Notes under the pieces: generated by a model
Seen by the model: the letters and a program-made list of their open reading frames with translations, nothing else
What the model was told of the DNA's origin: nothing
Database searches by the model: none
In this document: positions 55,017-64,000 of the stretch, piece by piece
Layout: every line of letters starts with the position of its first letter
How positions within the stretch are numbered: position 1 is the stretch's first letter
Translations under genes and position numbers: made by a program
Assembly (NCBI RefSeq): GCF_008831285.2
Contig: NW_022204696.1
Span: forward strand, 40,468 to 104,467
DNA length: 64,000 nucleotides
Source: Nymphaea colorata
Lineage: Eukaryota; Streptophyta; Magnoliopsida; Nymphaeales; Nymphaeaceae
Direction of reading: 5' to 3'

Positions 55017-55697
55017 GATAAACATGTGAAGTTGGCTGAATTTACCTACAACAACAGCTATCACTCTAGCATTGGAATGGCTCTGTTTGAAGGTCTTTAT
55101 GGCCGACCTTGTAGATCACCATCGTGTTGGACTGAGATAGGAGACAACAAGATTGAGGATCCTTTAGTAATACAACATTATACTGATCAAGTCAACATGA
55201 TTAGAAAGAAATTATTGGCTGCCCAAAGTCGACAAAAGAGTTATGCAGACCAACGACGAAGAGAGCTAGCTTTTGAAGCAAGAGTTCATGTTTTTATCAA
55301 GATATCACCCACTAAAAGTGTTTTTCGATTCGGAATGAAAGGAAAATTGAGTCCCAGATACATTGGTCCAATCGAGATTCTGGAAAAAGTTGGAGTGGTG
55401 GCATATCGAATTGCACTTCCACCACAATATAGTCATGTTCATCCAGTATTTCATGTGTCGATGCTAAGGAAATATGTACCCGATCCTTCGCATATGATAG
55501 ACTACGAAGAGGTTGATTTGCAAGAGGACATGACAACAGATAAAAAGCCACTTCGGATCATAGACTGGAAGGAACATGCGTTGCGAAAGAAGACCATCCC
55601 ATTAGTTCAAGTGGAATGGCAACATCATGGCATCAAAGAATGTACATGGGAGCCAGAAGAAGACATGAGAAATAGCTACCCTCAACTATTTCAATAA
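55017..55697 (+). pseudogene. pol: Integrase C-terminal domain and chromodomain-like tail
   Basis: It continues in the same frame after the TGA. Early residues (KLAEFTYNNSYHSSIGMALF, then EGLYGRPCRSPSCW) are the conserved end of the integrase core in plant Ty3/gypsy elements. A GPY/F-type motif appears as SPRYIGPIEILEKVG at about 109-123 (residues counted from 55026), followed by HPVFHVSMLRKYVPDP (139-154). The end (about 175-223), with PLRIIDWKEHALRKKTIPLV and later WEPEEDMRNSYPQLF, resembles a chromodomain. In chromoviruses this domain is thought to guide integration to particular chromatin. The native stop is TAA at 55695-55697. Confidence 0.92.
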
Positions 55698-55731
55698 GGT
55701 ACGCTAAAATTTCGAGGATGAAATTTCTTTT

Positions 55732-55744
55732 TAGGGGGGGAGAA
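55732..55744 (+). other. Polypurine tract (plus-strand primer)
   Basis: The sequence taggggggga gaa lies directly against the 3' LTR start, as expected for the polypurine tract that primes plus-strand DNA synthesis. It follows the ttcgaggatgaaatttcttt stretch (55711-55730) commonly seen in this position in plant chromoviruses. Confidence 0.9.
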
Positions 55745-57512
55745 TGTAAGCCCCACGAGTTTCTTTCCTTATCCTTTTCCAACTATCAAGTTTATCAAAG
55801 GGAGACATTTGTGGAAAAGATAGGGATAAGGGCATATGTAACCACATTTTACAGCAAGGACTTTCTTTACTGTAGGCTTAGAGGAGCTCGTCCAACATTA
55901 GAAAGAAAGAGACAGAGAGAAAGGGTGAGAAACGCTTCTTGCTCTCTTGTTGGAACGGAGGCTAGTGGCTGCTGGAAAGAAACCAGAAGTAGAAGTTGCC
56001 AAGATTTTCAGAGGTATGGGATTTCAGTTATGAATGGTTCATGTAGCTTGTATCTTCTGATGATTTCCGGTGGATAGCGATTTATATGCATATTATGCTA
56101 GTCGATCTGCGCATGCTATACCAATGTTCTTCGTTTCTAGCTACCTTTGATTTCCTATAGATAGAGCATGCTAAATACTGAATTGAATTGAAAAAAAAAA
56201 AAAAACCAGCCTTCTTTCCCACGCTTGTGGCAGAGAGGCACTGGGTATCGGTGGAGCGCAGCGTCCTCCTCCTGTCGTCCCCTTCTCCCTGTCGGATCTT
56301 CACTATTGCAGCGAGAGGGAGACTGTGAGGACGCCGTTGAAGCTGGGAAGTCGTCGTTCTCACGGTGACAGTGCTGAGAAAAGGGGAGCAGCTGAGGAGG
56401 CGGCGGCGGAAGCTGTCAGACGGCCGGTGGGCGTAGTAGCAGAAGACCCAAAGTCGATCTCGCGCGAGACAGAGAGATCTCTCTCTGGTTTTGGTCATGG
56501 AAGCACGGTGGAGACTCCACCACCGGACGAACACGAAGACGAGGAAGAGGCACTCGTGAGGAGAGAGAAAATGCAGGCGCGAAATGAAGAAAACGAGCGT
56601 GGGCCAAATTTATATCAATGATGAAAAATTACAAAGCGGGTCCACCTTATTATCAAAATTTGCGAAAAAACTGTTATAACTTTTAAGCGTTCATGCCGCA
56701 ACATTTTTGCTGAAAACCTCTTCAAAAAGAGGCTTAGGAAAGTGATTTTCAGCAAAAAACATGCATTTAATAAGAAATCATGTTTTGGTACCCTCTGAAT
56801 TCTTAAAAAATTACAAAAAGGGGGTTTTATAAATTAAAAACGAAATGATATGTTATATTACTTTTTGATGATCTTTGTGGTGTTTAAAATTTCAGAAATA
56901 TGATTTTCTGAAATTAACTTTGGAACCATTAGAGGAGGAAAGTCACGTTTGAGAATTTAAATATAAATTTTATTGTTTCAAATAAGGATTATAATATGGC
57001 TAATCGAGGTTTCTAGATGCGATGAGTTTTGCTCTATTGCTATTAAGTTAGGATTTAAATAGCTGAATTATTTTGTTTGGAAAACCGAGCCTAAGGGCGG
57101 GCGGTTTCTGTGAGAGGTACTAGACGATGTCTAGCATTGGCAAACCCTCACTTTTGAAATTCGAAGGCGAAACGTGGACTTTGTGCGATGGTTTATGCGA
57201 GTGCGAGCTTTCTGTTTTGCCCAGTGTTCGGTTTCGTCCCGGGAGGTAGTGGTGCGTCTGAGCTCACTGTTGACGAACGCTCCTCTGGCTGTACTGGAGG
57301 GCCCACAGGGTATTGGGCGGCACAAGGTCCCGGGATTCTGTTCTGTTTTTGTTTGGGAGCGAGACTCCTGGTCTCTCCACCCGTGTTCCTAGAGAGACCA
57401 TGCTGCTGCAACGGCGATCTGGGATATCTCAGGACGCTTCACTTCAGCTGCCCTCGATCCGTTGGATCGCCTGGTGAAGAAAATTTTTGCTGTTAAAAAT
57501 TGGGTCGTGACA
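55745..57512 (+). repeat. 3' LTR, complete (1768 bp)
   Basis: It starts tgtaagccccacgag and ends gggtcgtgaca, giving TG...CA termini. The first 744 bp match the partial 5' LTR with 19 substitutions and 3 single-base indels by eye; most of the changes are transitions. Positions 56489-57512 have no counterpart left in the 5' LTR. The left half is noticeably more GC-rich than the satellite and contains purine repeats (agagagagaga type). Several open frames up to 150 codons can be read here on both strands, but none shows a recognisable domain. Confidence 0.94.
56606..56620 (+). promoter_or_regulatory. Possible TATA-like element in the 3' LTR
   Basis: The stretch aaatttatatcaatg follows a mixed-composition region and is the best TATA-like match I see in the LTR. 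Only the 3' LTR retains it. If it is the LTR promoter, the truncated 5' LTR cannot drive the element. Support is weak; AT-rich sequence nearby makes chance matches likely. Confidence 0.25.
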
Positions 57513-57517
57513 ATAGG
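57513..57517. repeat. Target site duplication, right copy (ATAGG)
   Basis: ATAGG follows the CA end of the 3' LTR and continues into tctcctttatatcc, the normal satellite continuation. It matches 51069-51073 exactly. Confidence 0.95.
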
Positions 57518-57809
57518 TCTCCTTTATATCCATATAAACTTGTGAGTTTTAATTATTTAAATCATTGATCAATGATGTAATAACATGTGAAACACATTAG
57601 GTTAACTTTAAGACACCAAATGAATCACTCGAATCACATTCATTTTCATACAAACTTGTGATTTCAGTTCACTTAATCAAGCAACATGGATGTAACAATA
57701 AGTTAAGCACATTCAATTAAGTATGTGTGATCATTTGAATCACTTAAATCGCACTTGTATTGATACGAACTTGTAACTTCAATCTTTTAGATCATGCACT
57801 ATAGTCGTA

Positions 57810-57986
57810 CCAATACGAGTCAGATTTAAGTGATTCATATGATTATGCATACTTTATTGAATGTACTTGACTTATTGTTATATCCATGTTAAATGATTTA
57901 GTAGATTGAAATCACAGGCTTGCATGAAAATGAATGAGATTTGAGTGATTCAATTGCTGCCCTATTGTTAACCTAATTCACTTGTT
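57810..57986 (-). repeat. 177 bp inverted satellite block (copy 14)
   Basis: The block has the same junctions and length. It is the first block to the right of the retroelement and shows that the HOR continues across the insertion. Confidence 0.88.
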
Positions 57987-60030
57987 AAGCACATTCAATT
58001 AAATAGCAAGTGAAACACATTAGGTTAACTCTATGACACCAAATGAATCACTTGTTAAGGACATCCGTATTAAGAATCATTATAAATGTAACAACTAGTA
58101 AAACACATTAGGTAAACCATAAGACACCAAACGAATCACTCGAATCTCATTCATTTTCATACAAACTTGTGGTTTCGATCTACTAAATCATTTATATAGA
58201 TGTAACAACAAGTTAAACACATTCAATTAAGCATGCATGATCATATGAATCATTTAAATCTCACTTGTATTGGTCCGAACGTGTGATTTCAATCCTTTAG
58301 ATCATTCACTATAGATGTAACAACAAATTCAACTCATCGGACTAATTGCACGCATTCAAAGTAATGCATAGATCCCATTTGTATCCATATGAACTTGTGA
58401 TTTCAATCATTTAAATCATTCATTATAGATGTAATAACAAGTGAAATACACTAGATTAACTGTAAGGGACCAACTTAATGACCTGACTCTCATTCATTTC
58501 CAAACGAACTTCTTATTTCAAGCCACTAAGTCATTCTATACGTATGTAACAAATGGCTACACACACTCAATTAAATATATTGATCAAATATATGTAATAA
58601 CAAGTGAAAATGAATCATTTAATCTCTCAATTAAATATATGTGATCAAATATATGTAATAACAAGTGAAACATATTAGGTTACCTACGAGACACCAAATG
58701 AATCACTCAAATCTCATTCACTTCCATACAAACGTATGATTTCAATATACTAAATCATTTAATATAGACGTAACAACAAGTTAAGCATATTCAATTAAGT
58801 ATGCGTGATCAATGAATCACTTAAATCTCACTCGTATTGAGACGAGTGATTTAGTGTGCGTATAGATACAAATGAATGAGATGTAACAACATGTTCAACT
58901 TGTTGAACAAACTACAAGGGATCAAACTAAACTAATCTATAGGTCTCCTTTACATCCATATAAACTTGTGAGTTTTTATCGTTTAAATCGTTGATCATAG
59001 ATGTCATAACGAGTGAAACACATTAGGTTAATTATAAGACACCAAATGAATCACTCAAATCTCATTTATTTTCACACAAACTTGTGATTTGAATTCACTT
59101 AATATAGCAATATGGATGTAACAACAAGTTAAGCACATTCAATTAAGTATGTGTGATCATTTCAATCACTTAAATCGCACTTGTATTGATACGAACTTGT
59201 GATTTCAATCATTTAGATCGTGCACTATAGTTGGAACAATAAATTCAACTCATCGGACTTACTACACGCGTTTGTATCCACATGAACATTATAGTGACTT
59301 GACTCTCATTCATTTGCAAACGGACTTCTTTTTTCAAGCCACTAAGTCATTCTATACGTATGTAACAAATGGTTACGCACATTCAATTAAATATAAGTAT
59401 CAAATGTATGTAAGAACAAGTAAAAATGAATCACATAATCTCTCGATTAAACATAAGTGATCAATGTATGCAATAACAAGTGAAACACATTAAGTTACCT
59501 GTGAGACACCAAATGAATCACTCTAATCCATTCATTTTCATATAAACCTATGATTTGAATTTACTAAATTATTTAATATAAACATAACAACAAGTTAAGT
59601 ACATTTAATTAAATATACCTGATCAATTGAATCACTTAAATCTCACTCGTATTGATGTGAACTTGTGCATCGATCACTATAGATGTAACAACATGTTCAA
59701 CTTATCGTACAAACTAGAAAGGATCAACTAATGCATAGGTCTACTTTATATCCATATAACCTTGTGAGTTTTAATTATTAAAATCATTGATCATGGATGT
59801 AATAACATGTGAAACACGTTAGGTTAACTATAAGACACCAAATGAATCACTCGAATCACATTCTTTTTCATACAACTTGTGATTTCAGTACCCTTAATCA
59901 GGCAACATGGATGTAACAATAAGTTAAGCACATTCAATTAAGTATGTGTGATCATTTGAATCACTTAAATTGCACTTGTATTGATACGAACTTGTAATTT
60001 CAATCCTTCAGATCGTGCACTATAGTCGTA

Positions 60031-60170
60031 CCAATACGAGTCAGATTTAAGTGATTCATATGATCACGCATACTTTATTGAATGTACTTGAGTTATTGTT
60101 ATATCCATGTTAAATGATTTAGTAGATTGAAATCACAGGCTTGCATGAAAATGAATGGGATTAGAGTGAT
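60031..60170 (-). repeat. Inverted satellite block, truncated at right (copy 15)
   Basis: The left junction is normal, but at about 60170 the inverted sequence (gggattagagtgat) runs straight into forward tataaatgtaacaactagtg. The usual right end and about 150 bp of forward sequence are missing. Confidence 0.82.
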
Positions 60171-61480
60171 TATAAATGTAACAACTAGTGAAACACATTA
60201 GGTAAACCATAAGAAACCAAATGAATCACTCGAATCTCATTCATTTTCATACAAACTTGTGATTTCGATCTACTAAATCATTTAATATAGATGTAACAAC
60301 AAGTTAAACACATTCAATTAAGCATGCACGATCATATGAATCATTTAAATCTCACTTGTATTGGTACGAATGCGTGATTTCAATCCTTTAGATCGTTCAC
60401 TATAGATGTAACAACAAATTCAACTCATCAGACTAACTACACGCATTCAAAGTAATGCATAGATCCCATTTGTATCCATATGAACTTGCGATTTCAATCA
60501 TTTAAATCATTCATTATAGATGTAATAAGAAGTGAAATACACTAGATTAACTGTAAGGGACCAACTTAATGACCTAACTCTCATTCATTTCCAAATGAAC
60601 TTCTTATTTGAAGCCACTAAGTCATTGTATACGTATGTAACAAATGGCTACGCACACTCAATTAAATATATTGATCAAATATATGTAATAACAAGTGAAA
60701 ATGAATTATTTAATCTCTCAATTGAATATATGTGATCAAATATATGTAATAACAAGTGAAACATTTTAGGTTACCTACTAGACACCAAATGAATCACTTA
60801 AATCTCATTCATTTCCATACAAACCTATGATTCCAATATACTAAATCATTTAATATAGACGTACAACAAGTTAAGCACATTCAATTAGAATGCGTGATCA
60901 AATGAATCACCTATATTTCACTCGTATTGGACGAGTGATTTAGTGTGCGTATAGATACAAATGAATGAGATGTAACAACATGTTCAACTTATTGATCAAA
61001 CTACAAGGGATCAAACTAAACTAATCCAAAGGTCTCCTTTACATCCATATAAACTTGTGAGTTTTTATCGTTTAAATCGTTGATCCTAGATGTCATAACG
61101 AGTGAAACACATTATGTTAATTATAAGACACAATGAATCACTCAAATCTCATTTATTTTCACAGAAACTTGTGATTTGAATTCACTTAATCTAGCAATAT
61201 GGATGTAACAAGTTAAGCACATTCAATTAAGTATGTATGATCATTTGAATCACTTAAATCGCACTTGTATTGATACGAACTTGTGATTTCAATCATTTAG
61301 ATCGTGCACTATAGTTGTAACAATAAATTCAACTCATCGCGTTTGTATCCACATGAACATGTGATTTCAATCATTTAAATCATTCATTATATATGTATTC
61401 CAAACGAACTTCTGGTATCAAAGCCACTAGGTCATTCTATACGTAAGTAAGAAATGGTCACGCACATTCAATTAAATACA

Positions 61481-61570
61481 AGTGATCAATTATATGTAAT
61501 AACAAGTGAAAATGAATCACTTAATCTCTCAATTAAATATAAGTGATCAAATATATGTAATAACAAGTGA
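61481..61570 (+). repeat. 61 bp internal duplication in an A-type monomer (representative)
   Basis: The segment agtgatcaattatatgtaat recurs 61 bp later as agtgatcaaatatatgtaat (61481 and 61542), with cacttaatctctcaattaaa between. It always follows a diverged B-type monomer (tcaaagccactaggtcattc or a variant). The same arrangement recurs in every HOR type 2 unit, for example near 13160, 26160, 33680, 36560 and 49680, so it is a fixed part of the unit. Confidence 0.75.
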
Positions 61571-64000
61571 AACACATTAGGTTACTTACAAGACACCAAA
61601 TGAATCACTCCAATATCATTCATTTTCATACAAACCTATGATTTTAATCTACTAAATCATTTATATAGACGTAACAACAAGTTAAGCACATTCAATTACG
61701 TATGCGTGATAAAATGAATCACTTAAATCCCACTCGTATTGATACGAACTTGTGATTTCAATTCCTTACATCGATCACCATAGATGTAAGAACTAGTTCA
61801 ACTTATTGAACTAACTACAAGGGATCAAACTAATGCATAGGTCTCCTTTATATCCATACAAACTTGTAAGTTTTAATCATTTAAATCATTGATCAAAGAT
61901 GTAATAACAAGTGAAACACAATAGGTTAACTACAAGACACCAAATGAATCACTCGAATCTCATTCATTTTTGCATAAAATTGTGATTTCAATCTAGTAAA
62001 TCATTTATTATAGACGTAAAGAAGAGTTAAACACATTAATTAAGTATGCATGATTATATGAATCACTTAAATCTCACTTGTATTCGTACGAACATGTGAT
62101 TTCAATCCTTTAGAACGTTCCCTATAGATGTAACAACAAATTCAACTCATCGGACTAACAACACGTGTACAAATATAGTGACTTCAACCATTTGTATCCA
62201 TATAAACTTGTGATTTCAACCATTTAAATCATTCATTGTAGATGTAATAACAAGTGAAATACATTAGATTAACTATAAGGGACCAATATGATGACTTGAC
62301 TCTCATTCATTTCCAAACGGACTTCTTTTTTCAAGCCACTAAGTCATTCTATACGTATGTAACAAATGGTTACGAATTCAATTAAATATAGTTATCAAAT
62401 GTATGTAAGAACAAGTAAAAATGAATCACATAATCTCTCGATTAAACAAAGTGATCAAATGTATGTAATAACAAGTGAAACACATTAATTACCTGTAAGA
62501 CACCAAATGAATCACTCGAATCCCATCATTTCATATAAACCTATGATTTGAATTTACTAAATCATTTAATATAAACGTAACAACAAGTTAAGTACATTCA
62601 ATTAAATATGCGTGATCAATTGAATCACTTAAATCCCACTCGTATTGATGTGAACTTGTGCATCGATCACTATAGATGTAACAACATGTTAACTTATCGT
62701 ACAAACTAGAAAGGATCAAACTAATTCATAGGTCTCCTTTATATCCATATAAACTTGTGAGTTTTAATTATTTAAATCATTGATCATGGATGTAATAACA
62801 TGTGAAACACGTTAGGTTAACTATAAGACACCAAATGAATCACTCAAATCACATTCATTTTCATACAAACTTGTGATTTCAGTTCACTTAAGACATTATA
62901 AATGTAACAACTAGTGAAACACATTAGGTAAACCATAAGACACCAAATGAATCACTCGAATCTCATTCATTTTCATACAAACTTGTGATTTCAATCTACT
63001 AAATTATTTAATATAGATGTAACAACAAGTTAAACACATTCAATTAAGCATGCATGATCTTATAAATCATTTAAATCTCACTTGTATTGGTACGAACGCG
63101 TGATTTCAATCCTTTAGATCATTCACTATAGATGTAACAACAAATTCAACTCATCGGACTAATTACACGCATTCAAAGTAATGCATAGATCCCATTTGTA
63201 TCCATATAAACTTGCAATTTCAATCATTTAAATAATTCATTATAGATGTAATAACAAGTGAAATACACTAGATTAACTGTAAGGGACCAATTTAATGACC
63301 TGACTCTCATTCATTTCCAAACGAACTTCTTATTTCAAGCCACTAATTCATTCTATACGTATGTAACAAATGGCTACGCACACTCAATTAAATATATTGA
63401 TCAAATATATGTAATAACAAGTGAAAATGAATCATTTAATCTCTCAATTAAATATATGTGATCAAATATATGTAATAACAAGTGAAACATATTAGGTTAC
63501 CTGCAAGACACGAAATGAATCACTCAAATCTCATTCATTTCCATACTAACCTATGATTTCAATATACTAAATCATTTAATATAGATGTAACAACAAGTTA
63601 AGCACTTTCAATTACGTATGTGTGATAAAATGAATCAGTTAAATCCCACTCGTATTGAGACGAGTGATTTAGTGTGCGTATGGATACAAATGAAACTTGT
63701 GATTTGAATTCACTTAATCTAGCAATATGGATGTAATGACAAGTAACACATTCAATTAAATACAAGTGATCAAGTTATATGTAATAACAAGTGAAAATGA
63801 ATCACTTAATCTCTCAATTAAATATAAGTGATCAATATATGTAATAACAAGTGAAACACATTAGGTTTCTTACAAGACACCAAATGAATGACTTTCAATA
63901 TCATTCATTTTCATACAAACCTATGATTTTAATCTACTAAATCATTTAATATAAGATGTAACAACAAGTTAAGCACATTCAATTACGTATGTTGTGATAA

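Larger units (their letters stand above)
51074..57512 (+). mobile_element. Defective Ty3/gypsy LTR retrotransposon, Tekay/Del-like chromovirus
   Basis: The element is bounded by TG...CA LTR ends and a 5 bp target duplication. It contains a partial 5' LTR (747 bp), a broken gag-pol region in the order zinc knuckle, protease, reverse transcriptase, RNase H, integrase, chromodomain-like tail, then a G-rich polypurine tract and a full 1768 bp 3' LTR. Reverse transcriptase before integrase identifies Ty3/gypsy. The chromodomain-like C terminus and the ttcgaggatgaaatttcttt stretch before the polypurine tract suggest the Tekay/Del chromoviruses; the clade is an inference. The primer-binding site and 5' gag are deleted. 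I counted 19 substitutions and 3 single-base indels over ~744 aligned LTR bases (about 2.6%), so insertion is fairly recent by plant standards. Confidence 0.95.
57518..64000 (+). repeat. HOR type 2 satellite, right of the retroelement
   Basis: The array resumes in exact register with the left side. The tctggtatc landmark occurs only once (61411). The cttatttcaagccacta-type segment recurs at short and irregular spacing (67-codon frames at 58441, 60532 and 63258 mark it). Deletion-type junctions lie near 59289 (cacatgaacat joined to tatagtgacttg), 60170, 62890 (ttcacttaaga joined to cattataaatg), 63692 (tacaaatgaa joined to acttgtgattt) and 63740. Scattered single-base losses also occur (for example near 61140, 61210 and 62380). 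No gene is present. Confidence 0.92.

Noticed and set aside
55718-57496. Open frames of 63-150 codons within the 3' LTR
   Set aside because: No domain, both strands represented, and the corresponding 5' LTR frames are disrupted by substitutions and indels.
51074-57512. CRM (centromeric retrotransposon) assignment
   Set aside because: The chromodomain-like tail ends before the polypurine tract and the LTR is long (1768 bp). CRM elements typically have a different C-terminal arrangement that can extend into the LTR, so Tekay/Del fits better.
19799-63461. 67-codon plus-strand open frames at 19799, 28107, 35593, 43287, 46427, 58441, 60532 and 63258, plus a 62-codon relative at 59272
   Set aside because: They fall on one homologous piece of the satellite. 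Amino-acid changes follow neutral repeat variants, several begin at a non-ATG codon (gtg), and homologous positions elsewhere are interrupted. No coding signal beyond repeat homology.
1-64000. Firm designation as a functional centromere
   Set aside because: The structure fits centromeric satellite, but subtelomeric or other heterochromatic arrays look similar in sequence. CENH3 data would be needed.

Overview
The window is nuclear satellite DNA of a eukaryote, almost certainly a flowering plant. It is a continuous, AT-rich, hierarchically organised tandem array carrying one decayed Ty3/gypsy LTR retrotransposon. I see no host gene, rRNA, tRNA or CRISPR array. The plant assignment rests on the retroelement: it looks like a Tekay/Del-type chromovirus, with a chromodomain-like tail after the integrase and the usual plant-type polypurine region before the 3' LTR. 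I cannot name the species.

The basic unit of the array is a monomer of about 115 bp. Three diverged versions, here called A, B and C, follow one another to give a ~344 bp trimer. Two larger organisations are built from the same monomers. (1) Positions 1-12513: about 10.4 copies of a ~1.2 kb higher-order repeat (HOR). Each unit holds about 4.4 monomers in one orientation and about 6 in the other, so inversion is built into the repeat. The copies nearest 12 kb are almost identical. (2) Positions 12514-51073 and 57513-64000: mostly forward monomers in units of about 2.3 and 2.9-3.2 kb. Each intact unit carries the same 177 bp inverted block. Between about 26.1 and 41.1 kb these units alternate regularly (2.9 + 2.3 + 2.3 kb), giving two copies of a ~7.5 kb super-repeat. 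To the right the order breaks down through deletions, small duplications and inversions.

The retroelement lies at 51074-57512 and is flanked by a perfect 5 bp target duplication (ATAGG). Removing it and one target copy restores the satellite sequence. It has a complete 1768 bp 3' LTR, but its 5' LTR is cut after 747 bp. The rest of the 5' LTR, the primer-binding site and the N-terminal part of gag are gone, and a short filler-like scar marks the join. The remaining gag-pol region encodes, in order, zinc knuckle, protease, reverse transcriptase, RNase H, integrase and chromodomain-like tail. It is broken by one frameshifting deletion and two nonsense changes, so the element cannot be autonomous.

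The many short open frames of about 65-67 codons in the satellite are by-products of the repeat and are not annotated as genes. The most interesting content is architectural: a satellite with alternating orientation, nested periodicities, and a sharp boundary between two HOR types.
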